Shown here one piece after another: positions 48,461 through 60,330 of a stretch of 64,000 bases of DNA (position 1 is the stretch's first letter; the number at the start of each line of letters is the position of its first letter). This DNA is from Lophius americanus (lineage: Eukaryota > Chordata > Actinopteri > Lophiiformes > Lophiidae): contig JBBDHG010000169.1 in the NCBI GenBank assembly GCA_037951165.1, forward strand, positions 2,102,001-2,166,000, written 5' to 3'. A model generated the notes under the pieces. It was not told where the DNA came from, made no database searches, and was given only the letters and a program-made list of their open reading frames with translations. The position numbers and the translations under genes are program-made.

Positions 48461-50640
48461 GTCTGGATGTCTGGATTCCTTAAAGTAACAGCACAACCTT
48501 CAGAAAAGCTGCAGTCTGAATCCTTCAACATGTTTTTTTTTGATGAGAATGATGTGAAGTAAGTGAAATAAGACCGAAATAACCAAAAACCATTGCTTTG
48601 AATCCTAAAAATTAAGAGAACGGAGACCGATAAAGGACGAAATCCACTGGCAGAATGCAGGCTATGAGCTTCAGTCGGGTCAATCCAGAAGGGGTTTACC
48701 GAAACCACTGCCACATCCTTTCTTCCTTTGCCTGGTGAAAACGGAACAAGGCAAAAACCTGAAGGAAAAATGTGTGTTCTAGAGGGTAGCCATATTTTAT
48801 TTTCTGCTGTGAGCATGAATGCCAAATTGCCGTATTGGATCAGTCATTTAGAATAAGTACAGCGGGGGAACAAGGAATATTAATCTCAAAAATCTTAAGG
48901 TTAGAGGTAACCATCCGGCAGAACCTAACCACTGGTGGGCATTAATGTGAAACTAAGCACCTACTGCCTTTATAGGGCATGCAGAGCAGGTAGTATCATT
49001 GAACAGAGCGTCGTAGGTCTCAAATATGTTCCGGGAATAAAACCGTAATCTACATTCTGGTGATCAGGGATTTTAGGATTGACCAAAAAGTTTTGGACTA
49101 AGCCTGGTTGAAATATCAGCCCTCTTCATGGACCAACACCAGATCATATATATGGTTAAAAAAACAGATTCATATATTTGATACGGTGCTGAGACTAAAT
49201 GAAATGTTTGGTACCGTTAGTTTAATATAACTGAGCGATTATTATTAGCTGAAGCCAAGAACTCAGCACCGTAACCCAAAAGGCCCACTTGAGATGTCTG
49301 GGACTCGGCGCTGAAACAACAGCAGGCTGCAGGCCCGCTGCCAGATCGCCATGGCATTTCTCCTTCTAGCCCCCCTACTCAACTCAACCTCCTCCCTTTC
49401 CCACCACCGCCCTCAACCGCTGCCCCCTTTCCTGCCTCTTAAGCTGAATGACAGGTGGCAGAAACCCGATCAGCACGAGCCTTCGTGAGGGAAGCGCTCC
49501 CCATCTGAAGCGGGCACGCTGCCCACTCACCCACTCCAGGGTCAGAGCACGGGGGGTTCAGGGGGGTGTGTGCATGCGTGCATAAATGAAGCAGGGGATG
49601 GGGGGGGGGGTGGACTACAATGGACACAGGAGCATGGGAGGGAGAAAGGGGTTGAGGGGTGTAATGGACTTTTTGGCTGAAAAGCTGAGCGGCAGAGCTG
49701 GCACAGGGTGTCCTGGGCTCAAACGGGAAACGGGAGTCTGGATCCCACAATAGTCCGCGTGAGAGTCCCAGAGGGTCATCTACAATAGCAGGGCAAGCGG
49801 CTGCTGTCAACAATAACCTCCAAGGCCTGTACCGCTTGACCCGAGACAGTCCCACCCCTCAGCACTTCCCTTTTAGTACTGCCATATAGCTAATGCCTGG
49901 ATTATTATTAGGATCACGTCTCGGGAACATGTGTGCATTTTGAAAATGACGTCCTGTCACATGGAATCGCTTTAGAGCTTTGGCTACTGTGCTACACTCA
50001 TTGACTGGGACATAAACTATGGGATGGTTAGAAAGGGATCATTGTTTTTAAGGGAACCGCGCATTGCCAACACATTTTTGTTTTAACTTCAGGCTGTAAC
50101 AAATTATTTTCACCGAAATCAAAGACCTTTAAATATGTCAAGCTCATCACCATAACCGAGCCTGATCAGTTCTGGTTTAAGTATCAGATCACCTGTGAAC
50201 TGATATAAGTACAGGTGTGAGCGAACTTGGCTAGGCATCGACGTTTTGTGTTTAGAAAAATGGAGGATACTATTTGTTATTTAGCACAAGAAAAAACAAC
50301 AGAGGGTGAATTTTCACAGTAAAAGTGAACATGAAGACCCAACTCGTGAAACCATTGGGTTCCGAGTGGGAGCACTTGCTACACAACTGACTGAACATCC
50401 TCTTCGCTATGGGTCAGCTTGAAAAGGTTCAAGGGATGGTGGCTAACCGCTTCCCGGGGCTATTGCTTGGAATTTCACCGCTAGATTCCGCAAAATGTTG
50501 CCCAACAGCAACTTCAAGACAAAACCACGTTATCACCAGGATGCCCCGACAAATTGCAGAGTATTGAGCTGTTACACCTACAAAATCTTTTTCAATGGAA
50601 GCAGCAAGTTCTTGAGTGCCCAATAACAGGCAGATACTTC
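48461..50640. other. Unassigned non-coding stretch
   Basis: 49300-49860 is GC-richer and unique, with short frames on the minus strand (49439-49855) that look compositional. No gene, no clear repeat. Confidence 0.45.
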
Positions 50641-50864
50641 AAGCAGGTCCAGTTGGGTTGAGAGAAATTACAGTATTGAGGTGAATGTAAATGTGTCCAT
50701 AAGACAAAGGGAAAAACCTTTCTGTTTTAGCAGAACTCTTGTCTTTTAAACTGAGCCTACGTGAGTCGTACCTGCAAATCATGTATTGGCACGGCATATA
50801 CACCAAACGTATGGCAGAAGACAACTTCCTGTCAGATTGTGTACTGTCCAAAAACTCTAGTTGT

Positions 50865-51080
50865 TTTATTACACCTCCGAAAAGTCCAAAGAACAAAGTT
50901 TTGACGGAGCTTTCTAACCATCGGTCAGATTTAGTCCAAAATTATATGAAGCGACTGGAAGAGATCTACCTTTAATTATGTTTTGCTCTAATAGTTCATA
51001 TTTTCCCCCACAAGGGGGCGCTTGTGGGACTTTTTGGGGATATATCCCTGCTGCCAGGGACGACAGCATACGCTTAGTTT
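50865..51080 (+). repeat. Family U repeat, distal half
   Basis: ggtcagatttagtccaaaat, tgaagcgactggaagagatc, gttttgctctaatagttcat, gggggcgcttgtgggactt, ggggatatatccctgctgcc and agggacgacagcatacgc. The core is absent. Confidence 0.75.
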
Positions 51081-51234
51081 CATCAACTTATTGCTTTTAT
51101 ATCATGATTGCAAAGAAGTCATCTACAATGTCTCTCTTTTATTGTCATTTTTCCTTTAGATTTTTAATTAACATTAGCTTCGGGATGGGATGTTGCCTTT
51201 TTTAATTTTCATTAAGTTTCTGTAACTGCTGAAC

Positions 51235-51310
51235 CTGTTCAGGTTGGTCGGAGCCAATGTCAGCTGACATTGGGTGAGCGGCGGGGTACACCATGGACCA
51301 GCCGCCGGTA
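51235..51310 (+). repeat. SINE-like repeat scrap
   Basis: ccaatgtcagctgacattgg, gtgagcggcggggtacacca and tggaccagccgcc match the middle of the 14505-14880 family. Confidence 0.55.
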
Positions 51311-51688
51311 TTTAACCTTTTTAATGTAATTTAAATATATGTCTATTTTTCTATTTGTCCATTCTACTCATTTTCATTGCTTCTTCATTGCCTCTTTGTA
51401 CTCACTGTCGGCTGTTTTGACTTTCTCACATCGCAGACGTCCTGTTTCATATCATCCACTTCGCATCTTGTATCTTTTATCCTCTTGTTTTGAAAAAATA
51501 TGACCTTGTTTAGTCGGGCCTTTTGTGCTTTTATCTTGTTGTGGTGCCTTCAGAGTCTTTCGCCCGGTCTGTCAATACACTTTGCGAACACTTGATTTAA
51601 AAAAAAAAATGTTGATGGTAGCACAACATCATATTTTACAATTACAGCAAAAGGTAGACAATGTAGTCAAGCTGACAGTACCAATTAT

Positions 51689-51982
51689 GTGAAACACTGT
51701 CTGAGAGTAATTCTTAATTATCGGGGCCCTCCTATAGATTTAACAAATGTTACCAAATGTCTTATTTCTTTTCATAGATTTAATCATATGTGCTCACTGG
51801 AGCCACATTATGATGAACCGAAGAACTTAAGCCGTCCAGTTGTGATCAGATCACCCGGGATGGAAGATAATACACGGAATAAACAGGCTCAAAAGGAACT
51901 GCTAAAAAAGAGCTTCCCTATTCATAAGCATCTGCTGACATACCCTGCAGCGCCTCATCTTTATGATGCAAAGACATCTTGA
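51689..51982 (+). other. Unassigned 97-codon open frame
   Basis: The translation begins MKHCLRVILNYRG and ends HLLTYPAAPHLYDAKTS. It has a varied, non-repetitive composition, unlike the many low-complexity frames around it. I see no splice sites framing an exon, no downstream continuation, and no family I recognise. It may be a fragment of an old retrogene, part of a repeat, or chance. Confidence 0.25.
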
Positions 51983-52940
51983 TGTACTCTAGCTAGATAC
52001 ACCAAATCAGATTTGAAACCCTATCGGCTATCACAAGTGCAGCAGAGCATCTTGGCGCGAAATTGGAAAACCATGGTGTAACGCAGTCCTGTCCTTGTGC
52101 AACCCACTGTCCCGGTTCTCCATGAGAACGTTTATTTGTCTAAAATAGCTCTACAAGCAATCTCCCCGCGAGCTGGAGTGATTTTAAAGGCAGGGAGGGG
52201 GTGATGTAAGAGAGGAGATAGGGGTTCTCCTACCAGGAGGAGATTTAATTAGTGAAATCTCATTAACTATAACAAAATTAAGCGTAAAACAATCCTTGGT
52301 GGGGAATGGTGCTCAGCTTGGGGAAAGGCAGGGCAGCGGTGGGGGAACACTTAGGCGCTGAGAGGACATGGAGGCTGGCTGTGCGATTAGTCTGCCCTGT
52401 GTGCAGGAAGGGACAAATGGTTCAGTATAACCAGACGTCCTCTATCAGCCGGCTAGAAACTGCCGTGTGTGTCAGATACTCTTTTGTCTTAACTCTTAGT
52501 TTGTCAACGGCCAATTACAAAACTTAACTCCGAAGACTAATATGGATTTAATGGGTATTTTCAACAACAACAACAATCATTTTTGTCATGGAATGGAACC
52601 AACAACAGGAGGAAAATTACTGACTGTAGCAGTTTGATGCCTAGAGTCAGCAGGGAAAACGTTGATTTGGAACTACCTATCTCCAGGACGAGAAAGAACA
52701 TAGTTTGTTTATCTAGTTTATGTCATGTTGTTGTTGGTTACGGAAAGAGTAACTGTAGTGAAGGTGGTCAACTGAAGCAAATTCAGACAAAAAGAACAAT
52801 TTCAAAACCTCTTTTTTTGGTCCTTTTATACCAAACCAGGTTTTACCCGAACCAGTTTCTGGCAGGGTTCAAGAGTAGAAAATAAACTGATGTGGTTTTC
52901 CAGTAGCTGGAAACGCAATACCGCCACATCGAAACGGCCC

Positions 52941-53948
52941 AAAGGCACTAGAGCCACCCGCATCATTATAGCACAGAGACACTAGAGACACTCAAATCTT
53001 TGAATGTCAGAGGCACTAGAGTTATGTCATTACATTACAGAGGAACTAGACCCACATCATTCATTACATTATAGAGGCACTAGAGCCACATCATTACGTT
53101 ATAGAGGCACTAGAGCCACATCATTACGTTACAGAGGCACTAGAGCCACATCGTGTGCATCATAGCAGCATTAGAGCCATGACATTACATCAAAGACGCC
53201 ATAGAGCTACATCATTACATGACAGAGGCACTAGAGTCACATAAGTAATTAAATTGCAGAGACACTAGAGCCAAGACATTATGTCACAGAGGCGCTACAG
53301 TTATATCATTACATCACAGAGGAACTAAAACCATGTCATTATGCTAGATGATTATTGAGTCATTGCATAACTTTTACATTATGGAGTCACTGGAGCCATG
53401 ACATTATGTCGTAAACCCATAGAGCTACATTATTGCATCACAGGAATTAGATCACAGAGGTCATAGAGTGACATCATTATGTCAGAGAGGCACTACATCA
53501 CTGTGGCACTGGAGCCATGTCATTGCGTCACAGTACCAGGAGTGGCATAAAATTGTCACCTTTTCAAAACGTCACGGAGGAAATAGAGCCACATCAATAT
53601 TTAACAGAAATACTGTAGCCCTCTTGTTGCACTGAGGTTCTAGAGCCATGTCATAGCGTAAAAGGAGCATTAGAGCTATGTCATTACGTCACAGAGGCAC
53701 TAGAGCCATCCACATCATTGCGTCTTAGAGACACTAGAGCTATGTCATTACTTCCCAGAGGCACTAGAGACACCCACATCATTGCGTCATAGAGACACTA
53801 GAGCTATGTCATTGATTGACAGAGGCACTACAGCCATCTACATCATTGTGTCGTACAGACACTATAGCTATGTCATTACTTCACAGATGCACTAGAGCCA
53901 TCCACATCGTATCTTCAGGACACAGAGGCATTGGAGCCAGGTCATAAC
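52941..53948. repeat. 30-bp minisatellite, about 1 kb
   Basis: Unit approximately acagaggcactagagccaca then tcattacgtt. Exact neighbouring copies at 53071-53100 and 53101-53130, and diverged ones throughout (cactagag recurs about 20 times). Some units are shortened or carry extra bases, such as gccatccacatcattgcgtc. Confidence 0.92.
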
Positions 53949-54689
53949 ACTGCTATCCAAACTTTCACAGTAGTGCTCCAATTACCTTTTATGTACTTGA
54001 AACTCTAACTTGTTTTGCACTTTGATAGAGGGGTCCAGTGTGAACAGACTGTTTGTCTTTTCGGCTGACCATTGTTATTTAGTCCTAACATCCATTTGTC
54101 AAAGTTTAGTTCTTCGTTCGTCTACAGTACATCACACCGCCTGTAATTAAAAATGATGGTCAGAAAGATCTGGGTGGTATCTGGTTCTAGTTCCTGTTTG
54201 TTACTGTTATTTTTCTAACACTAGTTTTTCTGGTTAAGCATTGGAGTGCAGAGGAGACAAACGATACAAACATCTTTTGGTCCTGGAGATGGATATGTAC
54301 ACAACTTCTTCACCAAAATCAGAGTATCCATAGAAATAAATACCGTGGTCCATGAAAAAGTCTCATAAACTTTTTTTGTCTGATTCTGATCAGAGAAAAA
54401 TCTGAGTCTGATTTTGTCTGATTCCAAACAGAGCAGAATCATGACAACATTGTTTAGCTGCAATCACGGCACGCAACACACTAGTGGTCGTCACAGCTAC
54501 AGCGACACGAATACCTGATTATCTGGTCAACAATGTGAAAACATGGAATAACCAACATATCAGACATGCTGAGCTCATTTGTACTGATGGAGCCTTACGG
54601 TACAAACATAAACTTCTAGTCCAGCTCCAGTCCTGGGCATTTAATATAATTAGGGGACAATATCATAAGACTAAGAGTGTTAGCACAAC

Positions 54690-54835
54690 ATCTCAAAAAC
54701 TGATTTTTTATTCCACATAGATCTAAGCGCGAGGAAAATATGGATTCAATTTGACAACATTTGTAGCATTTTTGGGCCCAAATCCTAACAGTTGGTCGGA
54801 TACCATTACTTTCAAAGACCAAACCATTTTCTCTT
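54690..54835 (+). repeat. Family U repeat, core
   Basis: ctcaaaaactgattttttat, acatagatctaagcgcgagg and atttgacaacatttgtagc. Highly diverged after the core. Confidence 0.6.
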
Positions 54836-54899
54836 CACGTCTTCACAAGGTTATTATTCAGGAAAAGAGCATTTGTGGCGAAAACAATTGAAGTTAATA

Positions 54900-55600
54900 A
54901 GCTAAAGAGCCATTAATAATAATAATAATATTATCACTCTGAGTAACGATGCACCAACATCCCAATTTCCCATTAAGCCAAATTAATTTTCGTCTTCATC
55001 CAGATAAAACTTTTGTATTTTCCAGTCATCAGTCAATAAAAAGGCAAGATGTGAGAACACAATTTGAAATGATCATTTAGAGGTTGAAGAAATGTCGAGA
55101 ATATTTGCTCAGGGGAGTGAAATGATTGTTCCGATTCACTAGGCTTGAGTAAGCTGCTGCAGTATTCATCCAGCGTGTAATCTGACACATGCTTAAAGCG
55201 TCAATTATATTTGATTGTGTTTTCCTCAAATGAAATCTCGGACTGGTTTCGATAAATATAGTTTACATCCAGATACATTGTCGCAGGAAACATATACCGG
55301 CAAGTAGTGCAAAGCTTTGTTAGTGACGTGGTAATATCATAAGGTTTGTCGGAGGGTAACCGAGAACTTACAGTTAGCTTGCCCACAGCAACGTAGCACC
55401 TTTCAGCGTTTTTCTCTGCTCCGTGGCCCAGTATCCAACTCTCCACACCAAAGCCTGTTGATAGATGACAACATTTTAGCAATGCAACTTCATAAAGTCA
55501 TCGTTACTACTGAGAATGACATTAAGAACGCGGTGCCCCTTCAAAATAAGACTATCCTTAACCTTTTCGTGTACAAATGGTTTACGACTAGTTAATTAAC
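54900..55600. other. Unassigned non-coding stretch
   Basis: Starts with an aat run (54912-54930). A minus frame at 55201-55482 (93 codons) is not recognised. Its varied composition is noted, but there is no exon structure. Confidence 0.4.
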
Positions 55601-55604
55601 TAGA

Positions 55605-56085
55605 CCTACTCTGTCATCCCCGACAGCAAGGGTATATCTCTGAAAAGCCCCAAATCACCTGCATCTACCATCAGTCCCCCTGTTTCAACTCCATAAAGTC
55701 AAATTAAATATGACTTTATGTCCAAATAGTAGAGTAAAATGTGAAAGGTAGATCTACTTGTGTCGGTTCATATGCATCAAATTTGGACTAAATCAGATCA
55801 AGATTGTTGTAAAAGAAAAGTTCCCCAGAGTGAGTACAATATGAAACATTCGAGTAAGAAATTATCAATACCAGATGATTGATAATAGAGAATAGGGCTC
55901 CAAAGTTTTTGTAGATAAAGCTCCCCTACAGTCAGAAACATACAACCAATCTTTGCTAAAATCAAACTAGTTTGTTCTCACACTTAGATATATGCGGGTC
56001 TAAAATTTGAGATTGATCCATGAAGTGGTTTTTGAGCTAAAACGCTAACACGAAGGATCTGCGGATGCGACTGAAAGCGGCGATG
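55605..56085 (-). repeat. Family U repeat, reference copy
   Basis: Family U is a dispersed repeat of about 0.5-0.6 kb with about 15 copies in this window. Read on the plus strand of this reversed copy, the order is: ctgtcatccccgacagcaag, ggtatatctctgaaaagccc, aatcacctgcat, then gtagagtaaaatgtg, gttcatatgcatcaaatttg, gactaaatcagatc, then agctcccctacagtcagaaa, catacaaccaatctttgct, aaaatcaaactagtttg, cacttagatatatgcggg, attgatccatgaagtggttt, ttgagctaaaacgctaacac and gaaggatctgcgg. Copies agree in block order but lack terminal inverted repeats or open frames that I can see. Class unknown. Confidence 0.8.
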
Positions 56086-57294
56086 ACAATAAGTAGGCTA
56101 ATCTAAAGCCTAGGATAAATGCGTTGAAAATATCCAGCTGTACAGCGTTATATATGCCGTTCGACGGTTCAAGTATCAACAGGGGGTTCATGATATATTA
56201 TATTTATGGCCCGAAACACAAAATGTATAAAAAAGAGCTAGAATCAGCTGGCAGTTAATTCAAAGGTGGATAAAACGTAATAAAAAAATGTTTTCAAACT
56301 GAGAAACATTGCGAGGTGTTGGACTGAGAAGGGAAGAGAAGAGTCTCTGTTGGGGCGCGGTTATAAACAGAAAAAAGGTCCTGACGGTATTTAGTTCTCA
56401 GGGGAATACCATAGAGGATGGAACCTCTCAGACTTCCCAGAACTCTTTGGACAGGATCCCTAATAGTTCACTAAATAAACACTGTTGTTATTCCCTGGTC
56501 TAAGACGAAATGTTGCATTTCTTAAGGAAGAGCTCCAAATCAGCACTTTCTGCTTGGCTACATAACGGACCTCTTGTATTATTTATTTTTAAATAGTGAC
56601 AGTGGGTAAACTTTGAGGTCTTGAATCTTTCAAAACGTATCTGATAAGTCATAATTCCGTCAACAGTAGAAAGCAAAACACCTCTTCCTCAAAAGTGTGA
56701 CTGTCAATATATGTTTTATATTATACATTTTTGTCTATACGAATCCAGATGCCCTTCGCTGCCGGAACAACTCAATGTTTCCAGATGTGGACAGGCCAAA
56801 CCTCCATCTAAGGGGAATGTGTGCGACTGATATGGAATAATATGATATGGAATAACATATCATTTCAAATGCACCTTAATATGCACAAATAAGCAAACCA
56901 ATAATACAGAGTTTATATGAAGGTTTCCTGATCACAGAAAATAAATGTAGCAGGTTTTGAGAAGAGAGTTTACCTGGGTAAGTATGGAAAAAAGGGTAAC
57001 CATATATCCCCCTTTTGGTCTACAGACATTTAAGAGGTTTTCATGCTAGCAGGGATGCTGTATACTGCCAATTCCACATTTTCACCGAGATGATATACGG
57101 TCTCTGAGCCTGGATTTGGCCTGCCCTCTGCATCAAATCACAAGTGGACATCTATTAATCTGTAAAGTCACGTCAGGCCACACGCATTATGGTTCTTGTG
57201 ACTTGTTTGTGATCAGAGCGAATCGTTGGCAGGTAATAAGAGACGGAGTCAACAGGCTCATGACGTGATGCTATAACAAACAGTTGCTGCTGGC
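56086..57294. other. Unassigned non-coding stretch
   Basis: AT-rich. No exon, RNA or clear repeat recognised. Confidence 0.45.
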
Positions 57295-57565
57295 ATAAAG
57301 GTCAGCACAGTTGCTTCACAAGAAGTAGGTTCTACGTTTGAATCTATACGACTTTTAGTGCTAAACCATCTGTGTTGTGTCACCCTGTGTTTGTGTGGGT
57401 TCACTTCAAGTACTCCAGTCTCCTCCCGCAATCCTCAAACATGCATTGAAGGTAAACTACCTGTAGGTTTGAATGGTTGCTTGTCTCCACTTGTCCAGGG
57501 TATGCCCCGACTCTCACCCAATGTCAGTTAGGATAAGTTCCCCGAAGGACTCTGCATCGGATAAG
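57295..57565 (+). repeat. SINE-like dispersed repeat, plus copy
   Basis: ggtcagcacagttgcttcac, aagaagtaggttctacg, tgtttgtgtgggttcacttc, agtactccagtctcctcccg, caatcctcaaacatgc and ctcacccaatgtcagttagg. It follows the reverse complement of 14505-14880 block for block. Confidence 0.7.
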
Positions 57566-57899
57566 TTGTTTGGCAGAGTTTGGCGTGACTCAACAGCCCT
57601 GGTAATTACGTGAAGGAGTCTGGGGATATTACGGTTATTACGGATAGTTCAGTGGTGATGTAGGTAATACAAACATCTGCTGTGTACCTTGGCAGGTAAA
57701 ACATTGAATTACAGTGTAATTACAGGGAACCAAATGGAAGTCAGACAGCATGTCTTGCCTTGTTTTTACAGTGGACGTCAGTTGACTGGGAAGACCTTTA
57801 CCGTAGCCAAGGATACATGAACCAGCTCACTTCTAAAAGTGGGCTAGACCAACATTAATGTGGTCCTAAAGATTACATCTCAAATGCATCCTGAATGAG

Positions 57900-58180
57900 T
57901 CTTGGGTGCTTTCATACCCTGTGGTGTCTGGGCTCATATCCTCACCTTATATGGTATAGATAGTCTCTGGAGTAGCACAGTTGCCCCCTGGCCCCCTGGA
58001 ACCATCCTGATCAGATGCCTGAACCACCTCAACTGGCTCCTTTCGACACACGGTTCCACCAGAGCTCCTGACCTCTACGCCCAAACGCCTTATGATGGAA
58101 GCTCATGTCAGCCGCTTGTACCAGTGGCCTCATTCTTCCAGTCACTACCAAGAACCTCATGACCATGGGGGAACGCTGTT
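57900..58180 (+). repeat. Common fish dispersed repeat, distal part
   Basis: ctgatcagatgcctgaacca, cctcaactggctcctttcga, ccagagctcctgacctctac, gctcatgtcagccgcttgta and aagaacctcatgaccatggg. From memory this block order belongs to an abundant fish repeat. Two overlapping frames across it are not genes. Confidence 0.65.
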
Positions 58181-58604
58181 CCAGCTTACGGTGTTTTTAA
58201 CCATCGCTCCCGAACAAGACCCAATGATACGTAATCTTCCTCACTTAAGGAAGCAACGCACCCTCAAAAAAGGTGGAGCAACCATGATCCCTAGAGCAGA
58301 CAGGCTAGTGCACTTAATTCAATTTAGCTTTAACCAAAATCTGACTCAGCCCTGAGGTAAAAAAAAAAAAAAAAAGTCTTCTTCAAATGTTAAAGAGATT
58401 GAAAAAAACACTCTTTGTTTAGATCAGCACCAAAATTGTATGCAGTCTTACCTGGCCCAAGGCCCACCCACAAAGTTTCATAGGAAACTATTGAGTGTTT
58501 CTTGCCTTTCCTGCCGACAAAGAACAAACAAACAAACGGATATGGGTGAGAACACAACGTCCTCGGTTTAGGCCATAAAAAAGTCATAAATAAAACAAAT
58601 GGGT

Positions 58605-58820
58605 CAGAAAATCTCAAGAACTGAAGGTCTTTTGAGCATTTGTGGAATGCATTGGTTAGGGCCTACCGGTGTGGTCACAGAAAGGACAACTGGTGAACCA
58701 GTCTTGGTCATGGGGGATTTTTCTGATCCCATAGAGGAGGTATTGTAGGACTGATTGCTGAAAGGGTTAATAATGGTTCTGATAGAAAGGTGTGAGAACA
58801 CAGTCACAAAAATGTTTGAT
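58605..58820 (+). mobile_element. Tc1/mariner transposase relic
   Basis: ctcaagaactgaaggtcttt, gaaaggacaactggtgaacc, gtcttggtcatgggggattt, ctgattgctgaaagggttaa and ggttctgatagaaaggtgtg match the helix-turn-helix-coding part of the same Tc1 family as 13842. Shifted and shortened. Confidence 0.7.
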
Positions 58821-59298
58821 GGTTTGGCTGATAAGTTTATCCAGATATACAGCATAGTAGGATAATCATTCTTGCATAATTATATGTGGAATAAATCCAT
58901 ACATCGTGCTCAAACAGGTTCTTCTCTTTCATCCAGAATTTTAATGGATCTCTCCGTCACTACAAGAAAATCGCATCTGATTATGATTTTTAGAGACAAA
59001 GGTGAAAACATAGAGGTCAGAGACTCGGAATTCCTTTGAGAACCACACGGCGAAAGAGTTACGGCGCACATGCAAAAGATTTAAGTTCAATCAAGAATTC
59101 AGAGCCGGACACCTGATCTTTCGCTTAAAGCTCCTCCAGAACAGTGGGAGTGTGGGGGGGCCTCACAGCAGGCCGCCTACCGCCAGCAATCTGCTAACAC
59201 AGAGCCTGTGAAAGGATGGTATTTATCCAGTCCTGCACAGCTCATTGGGGACTACTGTGAATGTGGTAGGTAGGTACTAGCAGAGGCCCAGAGCGGGT

Positions 59299-59301
<3 letters not shown>

Positions 59302-59335
<34 letters not shown>
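59302..59335 (+). repeat. Run of 34 G
   Basis: Uninterrupted G homopolymer preceded by ggtgga and followed by ttctg. Strong candidate for G-quadruplex formation, and equally a place where assembly length may be wrong. Confidence 0.97.
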
Positions 59336-59337
<2 letters not shown>

Positions 59338-60280
59338 CTGATGAGAGATGTGGAGATTCAGCAAGAAAAGGTCAAACATTGGTCCCCCTGTTTTTTGTTT
59401 TTTTTAGAGTTTTATCTCCCAAAAGCAATGCAGAAATTCCAAACTCATATCTCAATGCCGTGCAAAGTTTGATGAACTTCTGAGAGGAATCTCTTCCTCT
59501 TTTGTTTTTTCTTCCTCTATCAATCTTTCTCCTCCCATATTATCGTTTTAATGCACTTCTTCCCATAATCATAATCCAAATTAGTGTTCTTTATTTGAAG
59601 GGAAATCCAACCGTACAGACTTCATTTCCCCCAGGCTTTAAAATATCTCAAGCCCAAACCCCCTGAAAGCAAACAGTTCTTGTTCCTGATGGTACAGACA
59701 ATCTGGAAGCCCCCAGAAAACCAGCGCGCCTTGGATCTAGCTTGAGTTTCCGTGCCCCCCTCAGACCAGGGAGATTTGAGTGGGAGCATTTCTTAGGGTT
59801 TCTTTCAGCCACTAAGAAAACATTTTTAGCCCCTCAGTAATCCTTCCCGAATCCCTCCCCAGGCGCCGAGGGCCCTTCCTCCCCTCGGTCATCCCGCCGG
59901 CCCCATCTGGGATCCGGAGCCCACCACAGGAGCATCTCTGCGCCGGAGCCCACCACACACACCGTCCACCAACTCTGCGTGATGCCTGTGGGACCCAGAT
60001 GGCCATCCTGTTGATGTCAAAGTAAATCAGAGGTAGGGACGGTGCGGCGAGGGGCTCCACCCAGGGGGCTGGAGGTCTAATCACTGTGTTTCCCACCAAA
60101 GCCACAGAGGAAACATTAGAATTCCTAAATAGGCACACTTCAGCCTCATGTTCAAACAGGTACACATCTACACTCAGTTACTTGTATTCCTTCAAACGTC
60201 ACATACACTATGTTAAATCTGAAAGCTTAATTCACCATGTAGGACCAGCTTATAAAACATGAAGTATTATCATAGATCCG
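59336..60280. other. Unassigned stretch, partly GC-rich
   Basis: 59810-60170 is GC-rich and unique, with a minus frame of 117 codons of arginine- and glycine-rich composition and no recognised domain. Possibly regulatory. No gene called. Confidence 0.4.
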
Positions 60281-60330
60281 CTCGGTCTTTATTGTCCCGT
60301 TAGAGGGATTTCCTTTTGCACCATGGGGAA
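60281..60330 (-). mobile_element. Retroposon 3' tail scrap
   Basis: cggtctttattgtcccgtta, then gagggatttccttttgca, is a reversed aataaag-type retroposon end. Confidence 0.45.

Noticed and set aside
53813..53822. Exact PBX-PREP decamer TGATTGACAG, which would suit a TALE-regulated locus
   Set aside because: It lies across a variant minisatellite unit, so it most likely arose by chance from repeat drift.
52941..53948. CRISPR-like regular repeats
   Set aside because: Repeats run head to tail with no unique spacers, in a vertebrate genome. It is a minisatellite.
57902..58355. Two overlapping plus frames (86 and 87 codons)
   Set aside because: Lie within a common dispersed fish repeat.
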